DNA of 64,000 nucleotides from Lepiota brunneoincarnata (taxonomy: Eukaryota > Basidiomycota > Agaricomycetes > Agaricales > Agaricaceae), in NCBI GenBank assembly GCA_023014365.1, contig JAEBUN010000004.1, positions 1,116,001 through 1,180,000 of the forward strand, given 5' to 3'. Below the pieces are notes generated by a model. The model was not told where the DNA came from. It ran no database searches and saw nothing but the letters and a program-made list of their open reading frames with translations. Within the stretch, counting starts at the first letter, position 1, and each line of letters begins with the position of its first letter. Made by a program: the position numbers and the translations under genes. Positions 23,738 through 33,602 of the stretch are shown here, piece after piece.

Positions 23738-26700
23738 TCACGAATGAGAGCAGATGACCTCACCCGACCGCCAAGTCGAGAGGATCCGTTCAAAAACCTC
23801 TATCACCACGCTACTTCGATACATTAGGCCATGGTCGGCACCCTTGACAACCTTGACGAAACATTTTTCGAATCCCATAGTTCGTTCCATCCATCTGACT
23901 GCATGTTCTGCTATCTTCTCATCTTTATCTCCGTACCAAACTCTCACAGTATGCGGGTAGCTGAAATAAGAAAAACCCCAAGGATGGTTATCATGGTTGA
24001 GAATTTGGAGAAGGTCATTATGGGTTCCCTTGGCAGATTCTGCATGCGACGCCGCAATCAATGCATTTCCCAAGGCAACCTGGTATGAACCACTTGGTCC
24101 AATACTCGCAGTAAAGGTAGAGTTGGTCGAACTTGGAACAGGTGAGGATGGCATCGAGATCGGAGCTTTTGGAGACGAGAATGAAATGGAGCGATGTCCG
24201 TTGGAGCGGGTATACTGGCTTGTGGTTGAGTGGCGGGGGGGCATATCCTCATGCTGGCTAGCCATTTCGATACTTCTGGCCCAGTCACGATTTCCATCTA
24301 AGCCAAACTCTATATCGAGATGAAGGGAAGGCGGGACTGGGCTCGGAGGCTCTGATTTCCCTGATCGGCCCTTGCCTTTCAAAGAACCTAGAGAACGAAG
24401 ACCCTTTAGCTTCCTTCCAGTGCCGGCATTAGGTTGCTTGAAATCTTGCGAGGTTGGTCCCTTGAGACGATTAATGAACCCCCGGGAAGCCTTGCGCTTC
24501 CCAATGTTGGGTTTCCCGTCATTGGAATCTGCGCCCAGGGTACTTCGGCTTTCGAATCGACCATCAAAGTCTCGTAGGTCGTCATATTCGCTGAAGATAC
24601 TTGATCCAGTGCTTGGTCTTGGTCTCCCTTCAAGATTTGGGGGGTACACAGCACTCGGATTGATGGCCTGTCTCGTATCCTTTGGAGGTGTGTAGCCGAT
24701 GCCCTGGTAGGCGATAGTAGGAGGCTTTCCAATCATCCAGGCCTGAATCTTCCACTCGGCAGCCTGAGCGGTCTTAAGGATACCATTTGGAACGTATTTC
24801 AGCCATTTGTATCCACCTGGGTGTAATTGAGATGACGACAGCTGTACAAGGGCTTTAAAACTTACTGCCTTCACTTCCTCCCACCCAAGGTGCGAGCAGA
24901 CATATGTCCCCATGTATCCGGTGGGAAAGATTATTGGCGAACGAGAGAGCGTAAGGTGCACCAGCAGAGTGTGCCATGACGCTGCATCTGTCAATGTTCA
25001 TCAAATCCAAAACCTCCTCCACCACATTGGCCCACTGCATAATGCCCTTCGCAGATTTGTTTCGGGGCTCCGTACGACCGAGCCCCCATCTAGTTGGTTT
25101 GTCAATCGCCGAGCTTTCAAATGGTAACTTGACGCTTACCGATCGATAGTGATAAGTCTCAAGCCCATACACTCTGCCATTTCATCATACAATCCCATGA
25201 TGTGTCTTACACAACCCAAGCCCAAAAACACGACTATGGGATAGCCTGTACGACTGCCCAAATCCGAGAGACTGACAGTCAAAGGATTATCTGCGGATGC
25301 ATGTGGAGATCGGGTCAGCTTAAGAAGCGTTGTCAATCTTGCGGACCGCAGATATTGGGCTACCGCTTGAGAAGACGATGCCGCATTCAAAAAATTGCCT
25401 TCGTAAGGCGAGGCAGGTTGATAGTAAGAGGTAGCAGATGAAGAGTAAATGGATGGTGCAGGGCCTCCAGGATCAGACTTGGGTGAATATATGCTACCGT
25501 TGTCGGAAATGGTGGAATGGCGCTTCGGGTACGAAGAAGGGGGTACGGAGAATACTGGCTTCATCTTCGATTGGTTCTTGAAGGTCTGTTGTACTTCATC
25601 GGCTACGCTATCCAATGACGAGCGGGACACAGCCTCGCCGTCGCCTGTTACGGGTGACGAATCGTCCACCTGCTCTTCGCGAGGCGATCCATGACCTTGG
25701 CTCGAGGTATAAAGTGAGGCTGAGCGAGTTGTGAAAGGCGTTGCCCGAACTTGAGCCTCTTTTGGCGCATATGTTCTTATGATATCTGATATTGAAGGTA
25801 CAACAGTTTTGGCAGGTTTTTCGGGTAAAGATGAAGCGCTGGGGACACGGGGAATTTCGTTCTTGATACGCTGAGGATGAAGAGCAGACGGGGTCTTTTC
25901 GTTAACAGCTGTCGGGAAAGGAGTGGACGAAGGCCCAGAAATGGTGGAATTTGTGACCGTACGAGATGAACTCGGTCGTGTTCTTCTCCGCCCCTTGCGC
26001 GCCATGCCAGACATGTTGCGCGGGTGATCATTCTCCTCACTGGAGTCACTCGAAAGTGGACCCGCCTGTTTTGACTTTGGACGTCTGCCCTTCCCACCAC
26101 CCAAGACAATTCCAGGGGGAGGGGTCGGTAGGGGGGGTTGGTAGAGGGGATGGTGATTTGGAATGCCAAAACGTGCGCGACCCGAAATACTGGGACCCCC
26201 GAGAACATCACCTCCGTTCATGCCATCTACCAGTGCATCCATGGTCTCCACCCCTGCGACCGGCGCGGCCACGACAACAGGGAATCGCTCCAGCGAATCT
26301 TTGGATGCGGTATAGTCAACGGGGGTGCGAGGTGGTGTTTCGGTGAGCTGAGTCGAAGATGATCCGGAGAACCGAAGATGGGGAGCGCTGAGGACGTCTT
26401 CCCAGTTAGATTTTCCTGAAGGTCCAGTCCTCGAGCGCGTACGCACATAGCTGTGCGATGCAACCGTTGGAGTCGACATATCTTCTACCGAATCGAAAGC
26501 CGGGAAGGCACATACAATGTCATCTCCAGCCTTCAAAGCGCCGGGTCGCTCATGAGTATCGTGCAGGGATGGTTGCTGAACTGGTGATGGCGTTGCCCTG
26601 GAATATTTCGATCTGTCTTTGGAAGGGTGGTTGACTGGGCTGGATCTTGGCCGAGGGTATTGCTCGAAATATGGCGTGGACTGCACATACCGAGCGGGTG

Positions 26701-26878
26701 AGGATAATCCCGGGACTGGAGGGGGGGTCGAGTTGGTATGAGATTCCAATGTAGACCTGTCCTTTTCGCGGCGCAAGGACAAAAATGACGTGCTCTTTCT
26801 CGGTATCCGAGGTGTAGTGGTAGTGGTAGCAGTAGTAGAAGTAGTTGGTCGCTGGGTCCGAGATAAGACGGATTGCAT
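23738..26878 (-). CDS. Alpha/beta-hydrolase with long disordered N-terminus
   Basis: ATG at 26878 starts MQSVLSRTQRPTTST. About 500 residues are disordered, with Ser, Pro and Arg-rich patches such as KGRRPKSKQAG and RKGRRRTRPSSS. An alpha/beta-hydrolase core follows: YPIVVFLGLGCVRHIMG (beta strand and oxyanion region), LRLITIDRWGLGRTEP across an intron, the nucleophile elbow VMAHSAGAPYAL (Ser in H-S-A-G), ICLLAPWV, a likely acid in RVWYGDKDEKIAEH and the catalytic His in VVKGADHGLMY. Between elbow and acid lies a second disordered insert of about 230 residues. It ends SGEVICSHS at 23738. Three main exons, frame intact, about 1,080 residues. Substrate and location are unknown. The architecture suggests an intracellular serine hydrolase rather than a secreted esterase. 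Confidence 0.75.
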
Positions 26879-27170
26879 TGCGGGTGGATGGTTGCGAAGG
26901 TCAGGGCGAAAGAGAGTCAGGAGACGTTGGGGATGGTGACGGTGATAGATGAGGCCTCTAGGGAAAGGGCGGTATCAATGAGGGGCGCACTCAAGGCGTC
27001 CTCGACGGCAGGAGAAGTGAAGTAAGGAACATCTCAGGGCAAAATTTGCCAATGCGTGTCGTTCATTATTTACCCGAACAGGCAAGCGGACTCTAATGTC
27101 GCCCTCCCACATCACCCGGCCCTCGTTTCCAATTGGGTCATCCTGGTGACTACAATACATTGTGTACATA

Positions 27171-28325
27171 CTATTTCCGTGAGAAATATGAAAAAGGTAG
27201 CAGCTCGACGTTGCGGAGAGAAGCCGCCTGGGACATCGGTTCAACGCTGGTGACGCACCACGCCTTGTATGGAGGGTGGTTCGTTCCCCAAGTCAGAATG
27301 AGACGCCGCAACGAAGGCAAGGCGCCTGAAGCGAGATAGGTCTTCCAATCCTCTACAGTAATGCAAACCCTTCTGCCGGATATAACGAGCTCCCCGATCT
27401 TAGGACATCGCTGTCCTATTAAAGCCAACGTTCCTTCGTCAACGTGCAAGCCATGCAACTCGAGGTGACGGAGGTGCAGAGCATCGGCGTTCGGTAGTCC
27501 CTCTGGTTCCAAAAAAGAACCATCGGACGGGCCGGCTTCTGCCACTTCATACTCCAGGCTATGAACATCTGAAGAGAAAAGAACAGAGCGGATATGCTCA
27601 TCGTATTCACAGCTACTGGAAGTCCTGACACACAATCTCCCGAGGACTGAACGCTCGGGTATGAGGTGTGAGAGGAAGCCACCGATGATGGTAACGCCTT
27701 CGAGAATCACCTCTTCAATCCTGAGGGCCGGGTAAGGGTATGTAGAGTTGATATCCAACTCCAAGTCAGTGAGCTTGAGTCTCTGGAGGTTCGGGAATCG
27801 ATAGACGAGGTCCTCCGTCCATTCGAGCGATGCGCGCGCTGCCAGCGATCCCCGAAGCAGAGCACCGTCGATGTGCAATTCCGTAATGGTGTCTGATGCC
27901 GAGACAAAACCCAGGAAACGCTCCGATTGGACGGCTAAATCCCCACCGATGACAAGACTCCACAGGCCCTCTAGACCTAGAAGGGTCCTTACGGCCATGC
28001 GGTCCCTGCTGGAAGAATTACGCGAGGTGGTGTCAAAGGTTGGCCGAAGGGCCAGCCGATGGATCAAGGAAACAAGGTGAGGATTAGTTTCCAGCGTCCT
28101 GGCGAGAGAGGAGCATGCAGCGAACGAGCACAACGACGGAAAGGCATAAAGCCTTTTTTGGACATAATGCAACCATGCAGGCGAAACCAAAGCAAGCCGA
28201 ACGAGGTCCCTATCCCACCAATGATCGTTACTATCGAGAATGAGGGGAATAAGGTCCTCAACGAAGTGACAGTGGCTCATAGCCGTACCACCGCCCTGCA
28301 TGTCCGTCTGAGATAAACACCCCAA
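27171..28325 (-). CDS. F-box/LRR-like protein, intronless
   Basis: A single uninterrupted 384-codon frame. The N-terminus has a degenerate F-box-like helix pair (EDLIPLILDSNDHWWDRDLVRLALVSPAW). Leucine-rich strand-helix units follow, for example LERTL-type, FPNLQRLKLTDLELD, LRHLELHGLHVDEGTL and LPSLRRLILTWG. This is the usual plan of the very large basidiomycete F-box/LRR family, which may select targets for SCF ubiquitin ligases, though few members are tested. No catalytic domain. The start is the first ATG; the internal ATG at MSHCHFVEDL is also possible. Function assigned from architecture only. Confidence 0.6.
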   Translation of the reverse strand: MGCLSQTDMQGGGTAMSHCHFVEDLIPLILDSNDHWWDRDLVRLALVSPAWLHYVQKRLYAFPSLCSFAACSSLARTLETNPHLVSLIHRLALRPTFDTTSRNSSSRDRMAVRTLLGLEGLWSLVIGGDLAVQSERFLGFVSASDTITELHIDGALLRGSLAARASLEWTEDLVYRFPNLQRLKLTDLELDINSTYPYPALRIEEVILEGVTIIGGFLSHLIPERSVLGRLCVRTSSSCEYDEHIRSVLFSSDVHSLEYEVAEAGPSDGSFLEPEGLPNADALHLRHLELHGLHVDEGTLALIGQRCPKIGELVISGRRVCITVEDWKTYLASGALPSLRRLILTWGTNHPPYKAWCVTSVEPMSQAASLRNVELLPFSYFSRK

Positions 28326-28761
28326 ACCAAAGATGTCAAAAAGCCTACCTTGTGAACAGGCACCTATGACCGCAAAGGTATGGTAAAATGTAACCTGAGC
28401 TGTGAACTCAAGGCGAGTGGCAGTTGGCCACTAGTCAATGTTGGAGCGTTCGGCCCTGTCGGTTGATTGGTGCCACCAATTCGGGCAGACTAGGCTTGAG
28501 CCCGCCCAGGTCACGCGGATAATAGTTGTCGCGCTTGTTACCTTCTCTCTGCTGCTTTTCTCTCCCAATCACAGATTTACATCTTCCAACACACAGTTCA
28601 TTCGAGGAATCCCCCTTCTTTCAGGCGACGTGATACAAAGAATTCCATCCACATGAACAATACCATACTAGAGGGCCGAGGTTCCATGCGGAGGGCAGAC
28701 TTATTTATAAGCGAGGGATGGCGAAGGAAAATCATCGTCACGGGAATTCCTTGCCCTACCC
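28326..28761. promoter_or_regulatory. Divergent promoter region
   Basis: 436 bases between the starts of the F-box-like gene and the amino-acid transporter, which are transcribed away from each other. No coding signal seen. Contains pyrimidine-rich tracts near 28535-28570. Any shared regulation is inferred from orientation. Confidence 0.35.
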
Positions 28762-30757
28762 ATGTCCATGGATAGGAATCATCAAACTCAAGCTCTCGAA
28801 ACAACGGAACCGTCCAACCTACATGACCCTCAGATCTACGTTGACAAGGATGTAACAGATGTCTTTATCGAAAAACCAGAACACGACATCCACTACAAAA
28901 CCCTCAGCTGGCAGGTTTGTCTTCTTTGTTTGCAGTGCTATCAGGTCACTAACTTGCCAGACTAGTTCGTGTCATTGTTGATGATCGCAGAGATCGTGAG
29001 CAATGGAATGCTCTCGCTGCCGTCTTCACTAGCGGTTGTTGGTATGGACTATTCTAATACATTCCCTTCGGCGTGCACCAACTCTGTCTGTCAAGGTATT
29101 GCTCCTGCGGTCATTTTAGTGGGTTGCGGAGGCGTACGATAGCCGAAAATTGCTCAACATACGCTGTAGATCATTTTCCTCGGGATTTTCGGGCTGTTCA
29201 CTGCAAAGCTTCTCGTTGATTTCAAACTCAATCACCCCAGTGTACACAATATGTGAGTAAAGCCCCTTCCTTACGCTCTTCTCCCCTTTGACGCACTGGC
29301 AGGGGGGATGCTGGTTCAATTATAGGAGGTCCCATCATCAGAGAGGTTCTTGCACTGGGGACAATTATATTCGCTATCTGTGGAACCGTAAGCGAGCACG
29401 CCCCTTCTCTTTTTTTTCTTTCAAAGTACCCAACGTCAAGGGACAGGCTTCCGAGTTACTAAGTGGGCAGCTCGCGCTCTCTACACTCTCGAACAACGGT
29501 CTATGTGCCATGTACCTTCTTCTTATATTTACAGCCGCAACTCTCGTCCTGGCTCTCCCCCGAACCCTGGACCGTCTGAGCTGGCTCGGCCTTCTGAGCG
29601 TTTCTTCTATTCTAGTGGCCGGAATACTCGCAATGGTCGCTGCCGGCCTTAACCCCACACCCTGGTCGTACACCTTCTGCAACTGTCCCGACCGATTTCT
29701 ATCAGGGTTTCCTAGCGATCACGAATCCTGTATGTAAATCATCTCTGTTCCTACTACTAGTTGTAAAGATTTTTTTGTCATCAGGTCTTCGCCTACGCTG
29801 GTGAGGACCCAACCTTGTCATATGACAACTCCATTGCTCACCCGTGTCACCGCCAGGTCACTTCATGTAAATATTCCGGACTGACAACTTGAAACGGACT
29901 AATAACATGCCACAGGTTTTTCATCTTAATATCAGAGATGCGAAAGCCCCAGGATGCCTATGAAGGTATGACCAGACTATTCTCAATTGTTCGGGTCTGT
30001 AGTCTCATAAGCATCAGGCGGCGTGGTAGTCTTCAAGTTTTCGCTACGGCATTCTATGTTCTTTTTGCGGTGGTCATGTAAGCGTCTCTCCTCGTGTCAA
30101 GAGTCCCTGCCGATATGCAGTTTTGCAGCTATGTGTACATCGGAGACTACAGTTGCATCTCCTGCCTTACTGTCGTTACCTACCTAAGTGGGCAAAAGCG
30201 TCATGGGCGAATTGCACTACCGAACTTCTTAATGTCTGTTCCGATATCATAGAGGGTTTTGCGTTCGCTGACACCTAGCAGAGCAGGAGGATTATATTCT
30301 CACACGGCCGCTAAACTGGTTTTTGTCCGCTTCTTCCGCCACTCCCGACACATCTATACACATACAGTTCTCGGCTGGACTGTATGGATTTTTCTGTGCT
30401 TTGCTGCGGTCTGTCTGGCCTTCATCTTTGCAACAGCTGTGCCCATATTCTCTTATCTCATCGGCATCGCGGCAGCGCTTTTCGCGTCGTGGTATACATA
30501 CGGCCTTGCTGGTTTCTTCTGGTTGCATGACACCGTCCATTTTGAAGGAAGAGCAGGACCTACGCAGGCGACCTGTCATGCTAGTACTCTCAATTCTCAC
30601 TATTATTTCGGGCGGTTTCATCTGTGTTGCCGGGACCTATGTCTTTGTTAAGGTATTTTCGTTCATATAACCCGAGAACGTTCATTAACAATTGGGTGCT
30701 CAGTTGATCAAGGACGCATACGCGAGTCACATCGTTGGACGACCTTTTAGCTGCTAA
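28762..30757 (+). CDS. AAAP-family amino-acid transporter (Mtr-like), frame damaged
   Basis: Plasma-membrane amino-acid/proton symporter type with about 11 TM helices. ATG at 28762; after a 60-residue cytosolic tail the first helix reads LLMIAEIVSNGMLSLPSSLA. Later segments include IGGPIIREVLALGTIIFAI, DRLSWLGLLSVSSILVAGI, FAYAGHFMFFILISEMRKP, IALPNFLIAGGLYSHTAAKL, HTVLGWTVWIFLCFAA, FSYLIGIAAALFASWYTYG and GGFICVAGTYVFVK, ending at TAA 30755-30757. To read these in order the frame must step at about 29660-29662 (CCC), 30029-30031, 30148, 30178-30186 and 30540-30543 (TTTT). Five breaks is more than in any other gene here, so this may be a young pseudogene. Family assignment is secure, activity is not. 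Confidence 0.65.
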
Positions 30758-31026
30758 ATTGGAGGAACGAGTAGTGTACGACCATGGAGGGGCTGTGTAA
30801 AATAAAGCAGCAAAGAATGTGATCTTGACTTGTGATTCCAACAATAAGAATAACCGAAGGGAGAGGGGCGGTGATTGGTGGAGAGTGACGGGTGACAGAC
30901 CAGCTAAATTGGGCGTTATCTGCCTACTGACGCCTCTGGTGACGAACTGCCTTGCACCCAGCCCGCTGTGCCCATCATTCTCGTCCCCTTTTCCAAGTCG
31001 GCTTCCTGTACATACAAACGCATTGG

Positions 31027-32565
31027 ATGTCAGGTCGACCAGACTCATACACTCTACCCATCTCAGCGCGTCCCCCAACGTCATGGATACGGACGCTCAA
31101 GTCGATACTGTTCCTCATTCTATTTGATCTTGCCTGCCTCATGATTAATGGCTCGCAATTCGTCTTTCTACTCCCCATCAGACTCTTACCGTTCCGTTCG
31201 GCCAGAAGAATGTACTATGAAGGGATACGTTGGACCAAGGGTTGCTTTGGGTGTCTCTTAAGTGCGTGCCGGTGCTTCCGAGTCATGAGCGACTTTGCAC
31301 TTACACAGGACCTAGTTCTGATGTGCCAGTGGTTCGCGCCAACCAAACTACGAGTTACCTTTGAAACACAGGGGCCGGGTCGATTCAGCAAAGAAGACAT
31401 CGAGCACATTGTGGAAAGGAATGCTGAGGGAGAGGTGGTCAACTTGAATTTGCCCACCAAATTCGTACTCATAGCTAATCACCAAGTGAGCTCAACCAAT
31501 TCCCCCTCTCCCCACTTTTTCTGCTGACGCAGTTTTCACAAACAAGATTTACGCAGACTGGTGGTATGCTTGGTGTTTCTTGTACTTTGTGGGCCCTGTA
31601 GGAGTGCATCGACACGTGTTTATCACCCTCAAGAAGAGCCTACAGTGGGTTCCTATCGTTGGATGGGTGTGTATCAGATCTGCTTCTGGTCAAGGTTTTA
31701 CTGAGGCAGCCCTAGGGTATGCAACTCTTCAATTTTATATTCCTGGCAAGGTCATGGGCTTCAGACCGAGTACAACTTGCTTCACAACTGGCCTCTCTGG
31801 GGAAGGAAGCAAAGAAAGAGAACAGACCATTCTGCTTTTTGTTATACCCTGAGGGCACCCTGGTCAGCAAAGAAACCAGACCTATTAGCAAGAAGTTTGC
31901 AGACAAGATGGGGATTGTATGTATTTGCTCAAGTTCTCAATACTTCACGGTGGCTTTAACTCCTCGAATAGCCCGACATGAAGAATGCTCTCCTTCCTAG
32001 ATCAACTGGCTTGCACTATAGTCTGCGGTCTCTAGCCCCTCGCATTCCCGATTTGAAGTTGCTTGATCTGACAGTTGTATATCCTGGTGGGGTTTTTTTT
32101 TTTCATATTGCACTTAAGATGGGCTCACGAGTATTGTTAGGCATTCCTCCGATGGGCTATGGCCAAAGTTACTATACCCTGCGATCAATATTTTGCGACG
32201 GTGTCCCACCACCCGCTATCCACATGCATTTGCGGCTGTTCGACGTTCGAGCTGACGTCCCAATAGGCGACTTATCAGCAAGTGTGTCAGGCGATATTCC
32301 GAACGCATCTGCCAAGAATGCAGTGGAAGTCGACATCCCCGTCGAGGAAAAGGACAAGTTCGATTTATGGCTTCAGGAGTTGTGGAGAGAGAAGGATGAT
32401 GCTATCTCCAAATATTATGAGACAGGCACGTTGGACACAAGCTCCAGTGGTTCGACCGCTGTGGATATTCCACTCAGATTACGGCGCAGGCGCGAGATTC
32501 TAGACGCGTTTTGTTTCTTCTTCCCGGCTGGCATCGCGTATCTATGGGGTAGAGGCAGGCATTAG
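31027..32565 (+). CDS. Lysophospholipid acyltransferase (LPA/LPI type, Cst26-like)
   Basis: PlsC-family enzyme that transfers an acyl chain to a lysophospholipid in the ER. ATG at 31027 (MSGRPDSYTL), then a TM helix (LKSILFLILFDLACLMI). The catalytic HX4D motif is split by an intron: IANHQ joins YADWWYA to give NHQIYAD. Next are WVPIVGWGMQLFNFIFLARSW and the glycerophosphate-binding LLYPEGTLVSKETRP. LLPRSTGLHYSLRSLAPRI and IPPMGYGQSYYTLRSIFCDG are characteristic of the Cst26/LCLAT1 branch. It ends GIAYLWGRGRH at 32565 after a hydrophobic stretch. All five introns keep frame and one has a long T-run after the donor. Exact lyso-lipid preference cannot be told from sequence. Confidence 0.85.
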
Positions 32566-32695
32566 AAGTATATAGGCTCCACAGTAGATTTATGGTGTGC
32601 GACTATTTCCATCTGCTTGTACAACGACGTGTGATGATATACGGCCATGGGGGATATAGCTCGGCGGTGCTGTTTGCTACCGATAGTCGCGTGTC

Positions 32696-33124
32696 TCAAG
32701 ACTGAGACGCTCTTTTGTTCTGGATCTGATTGACCAGGTATAAACTGGCGTCCAGGAAGCGTTCGACACAGTTCGCCAAGCAGCCTTCCTCGCTCCGCGA
32801 GAATGAATTACCTGGGGCACCTGTTATGCATCTGGCGAAGGACGTGGTCAGTATCAAAAGGGGGCCCTTTGGGGAGAAAAAAAAGGGGGGGGGTACTTGT
32901 CCCAGCAAGTGGAAGTTAGCTGATGGATCGTAGACTGGATCCTGGCCTGGCGGGTGGTTGAGTCGCAGCTGAGGACGGTTATACGGACGATGATAGACCA
33001 ACCTGGCTCTGCTCCTGCTCTATGAACTGGGAGAGCTCTCTCTGGAATGCAATTAGGTATTGGCGGATGATGAGCAATACGTGAATATATATACCTGAGT
33101 AGTGGAGTCCAAGTTTTCAGCCAT
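32696..33124 (-). CDS. TIM8: Small Tim chaperone Tim8
   Basis: Mitochondrial intermembrane-space chaperone that, with Tim13, escorts hydrophobic precursors to the TIM22 complex. Four small exons spliced at GT-AG sites give an 84-residue protein: MAENLDSTTQ, RELSQFIEQEQSQ, ARIQSTIHQLTSTCWDK and an exon with CITGAPGNSFSRSEEGCLAN followed by CVERFLDASLYLVNQIQ. The twin CX3C motifs are at Cys37/Cys41 and Cys57/Cys61 with a 15-residue spacer, matching small Tims. The C-terminal NRFLD-like element favours Tim8 over Tim9, 10 and 13. No targeting presequence, as expected. The third intron has an unusual C-run plus T-run tract (near 32880-32890 on the plus strand). No single frame shows the whole gene, so it is easily missed. 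Confidence 0.88.
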
Positions 33125-33602
33125 GGAGGTACGAATGACACGGTTGGAACGGGAATTTGAAATACGAGGGTGGACCGCTGACGTAATACAGGAAGGGGCA
33201 CAAAGCGACGAACGTAAGTGACCTACACAGAGTTGAGACGGGTGGCTGGAACTGATAATCCTGACATGCCAACATAGGTGACTGCTATCCATTTCTGCAA
33301 TCAAATATAATACTCGAGAATCCCAAGGTACCTCATGTCCCTTTGACCGAACACTCGGTAACCCCGGTCCTGTGCCATCGAGTCGACCGCCTTCTCACCT
33401 CAAAGAATCACCCTAAAAATCGCAGAATTCACTTAATTTACGACACGTCTTGGGCTGCCACGAAGGATCACATCTTTTCAAGGTACACGTGGGATTCCTC
33501 GACGGTCTCACCCTTTGCCATAGATCGTTCGCGATTTAGGGAAATGCAGGGCGCCTGGCCTTGTTTAGCTTCCTTGCCTCGTGTTTGCACTCTCCTTGCT
33601 TC
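33125..33602. promoter_or_regulatory. Divergent promoter region between TIM8 and INO80 subunit copy B
   Basis: 478 bases upstream of both genes. No conserved coding signal or repeat was recognised. Contains a pyrimidine-rich stretch just before the copy B ATG (about 33560-33600). Confidence 0.35.

Noticed and set aside
25777..26211. Second minus-strand frame inside the alpha/beta-hydrolase gene
   Set aside because: Fully nested in the longer 580-codon frame, which alone leads into the hydrolase domain.
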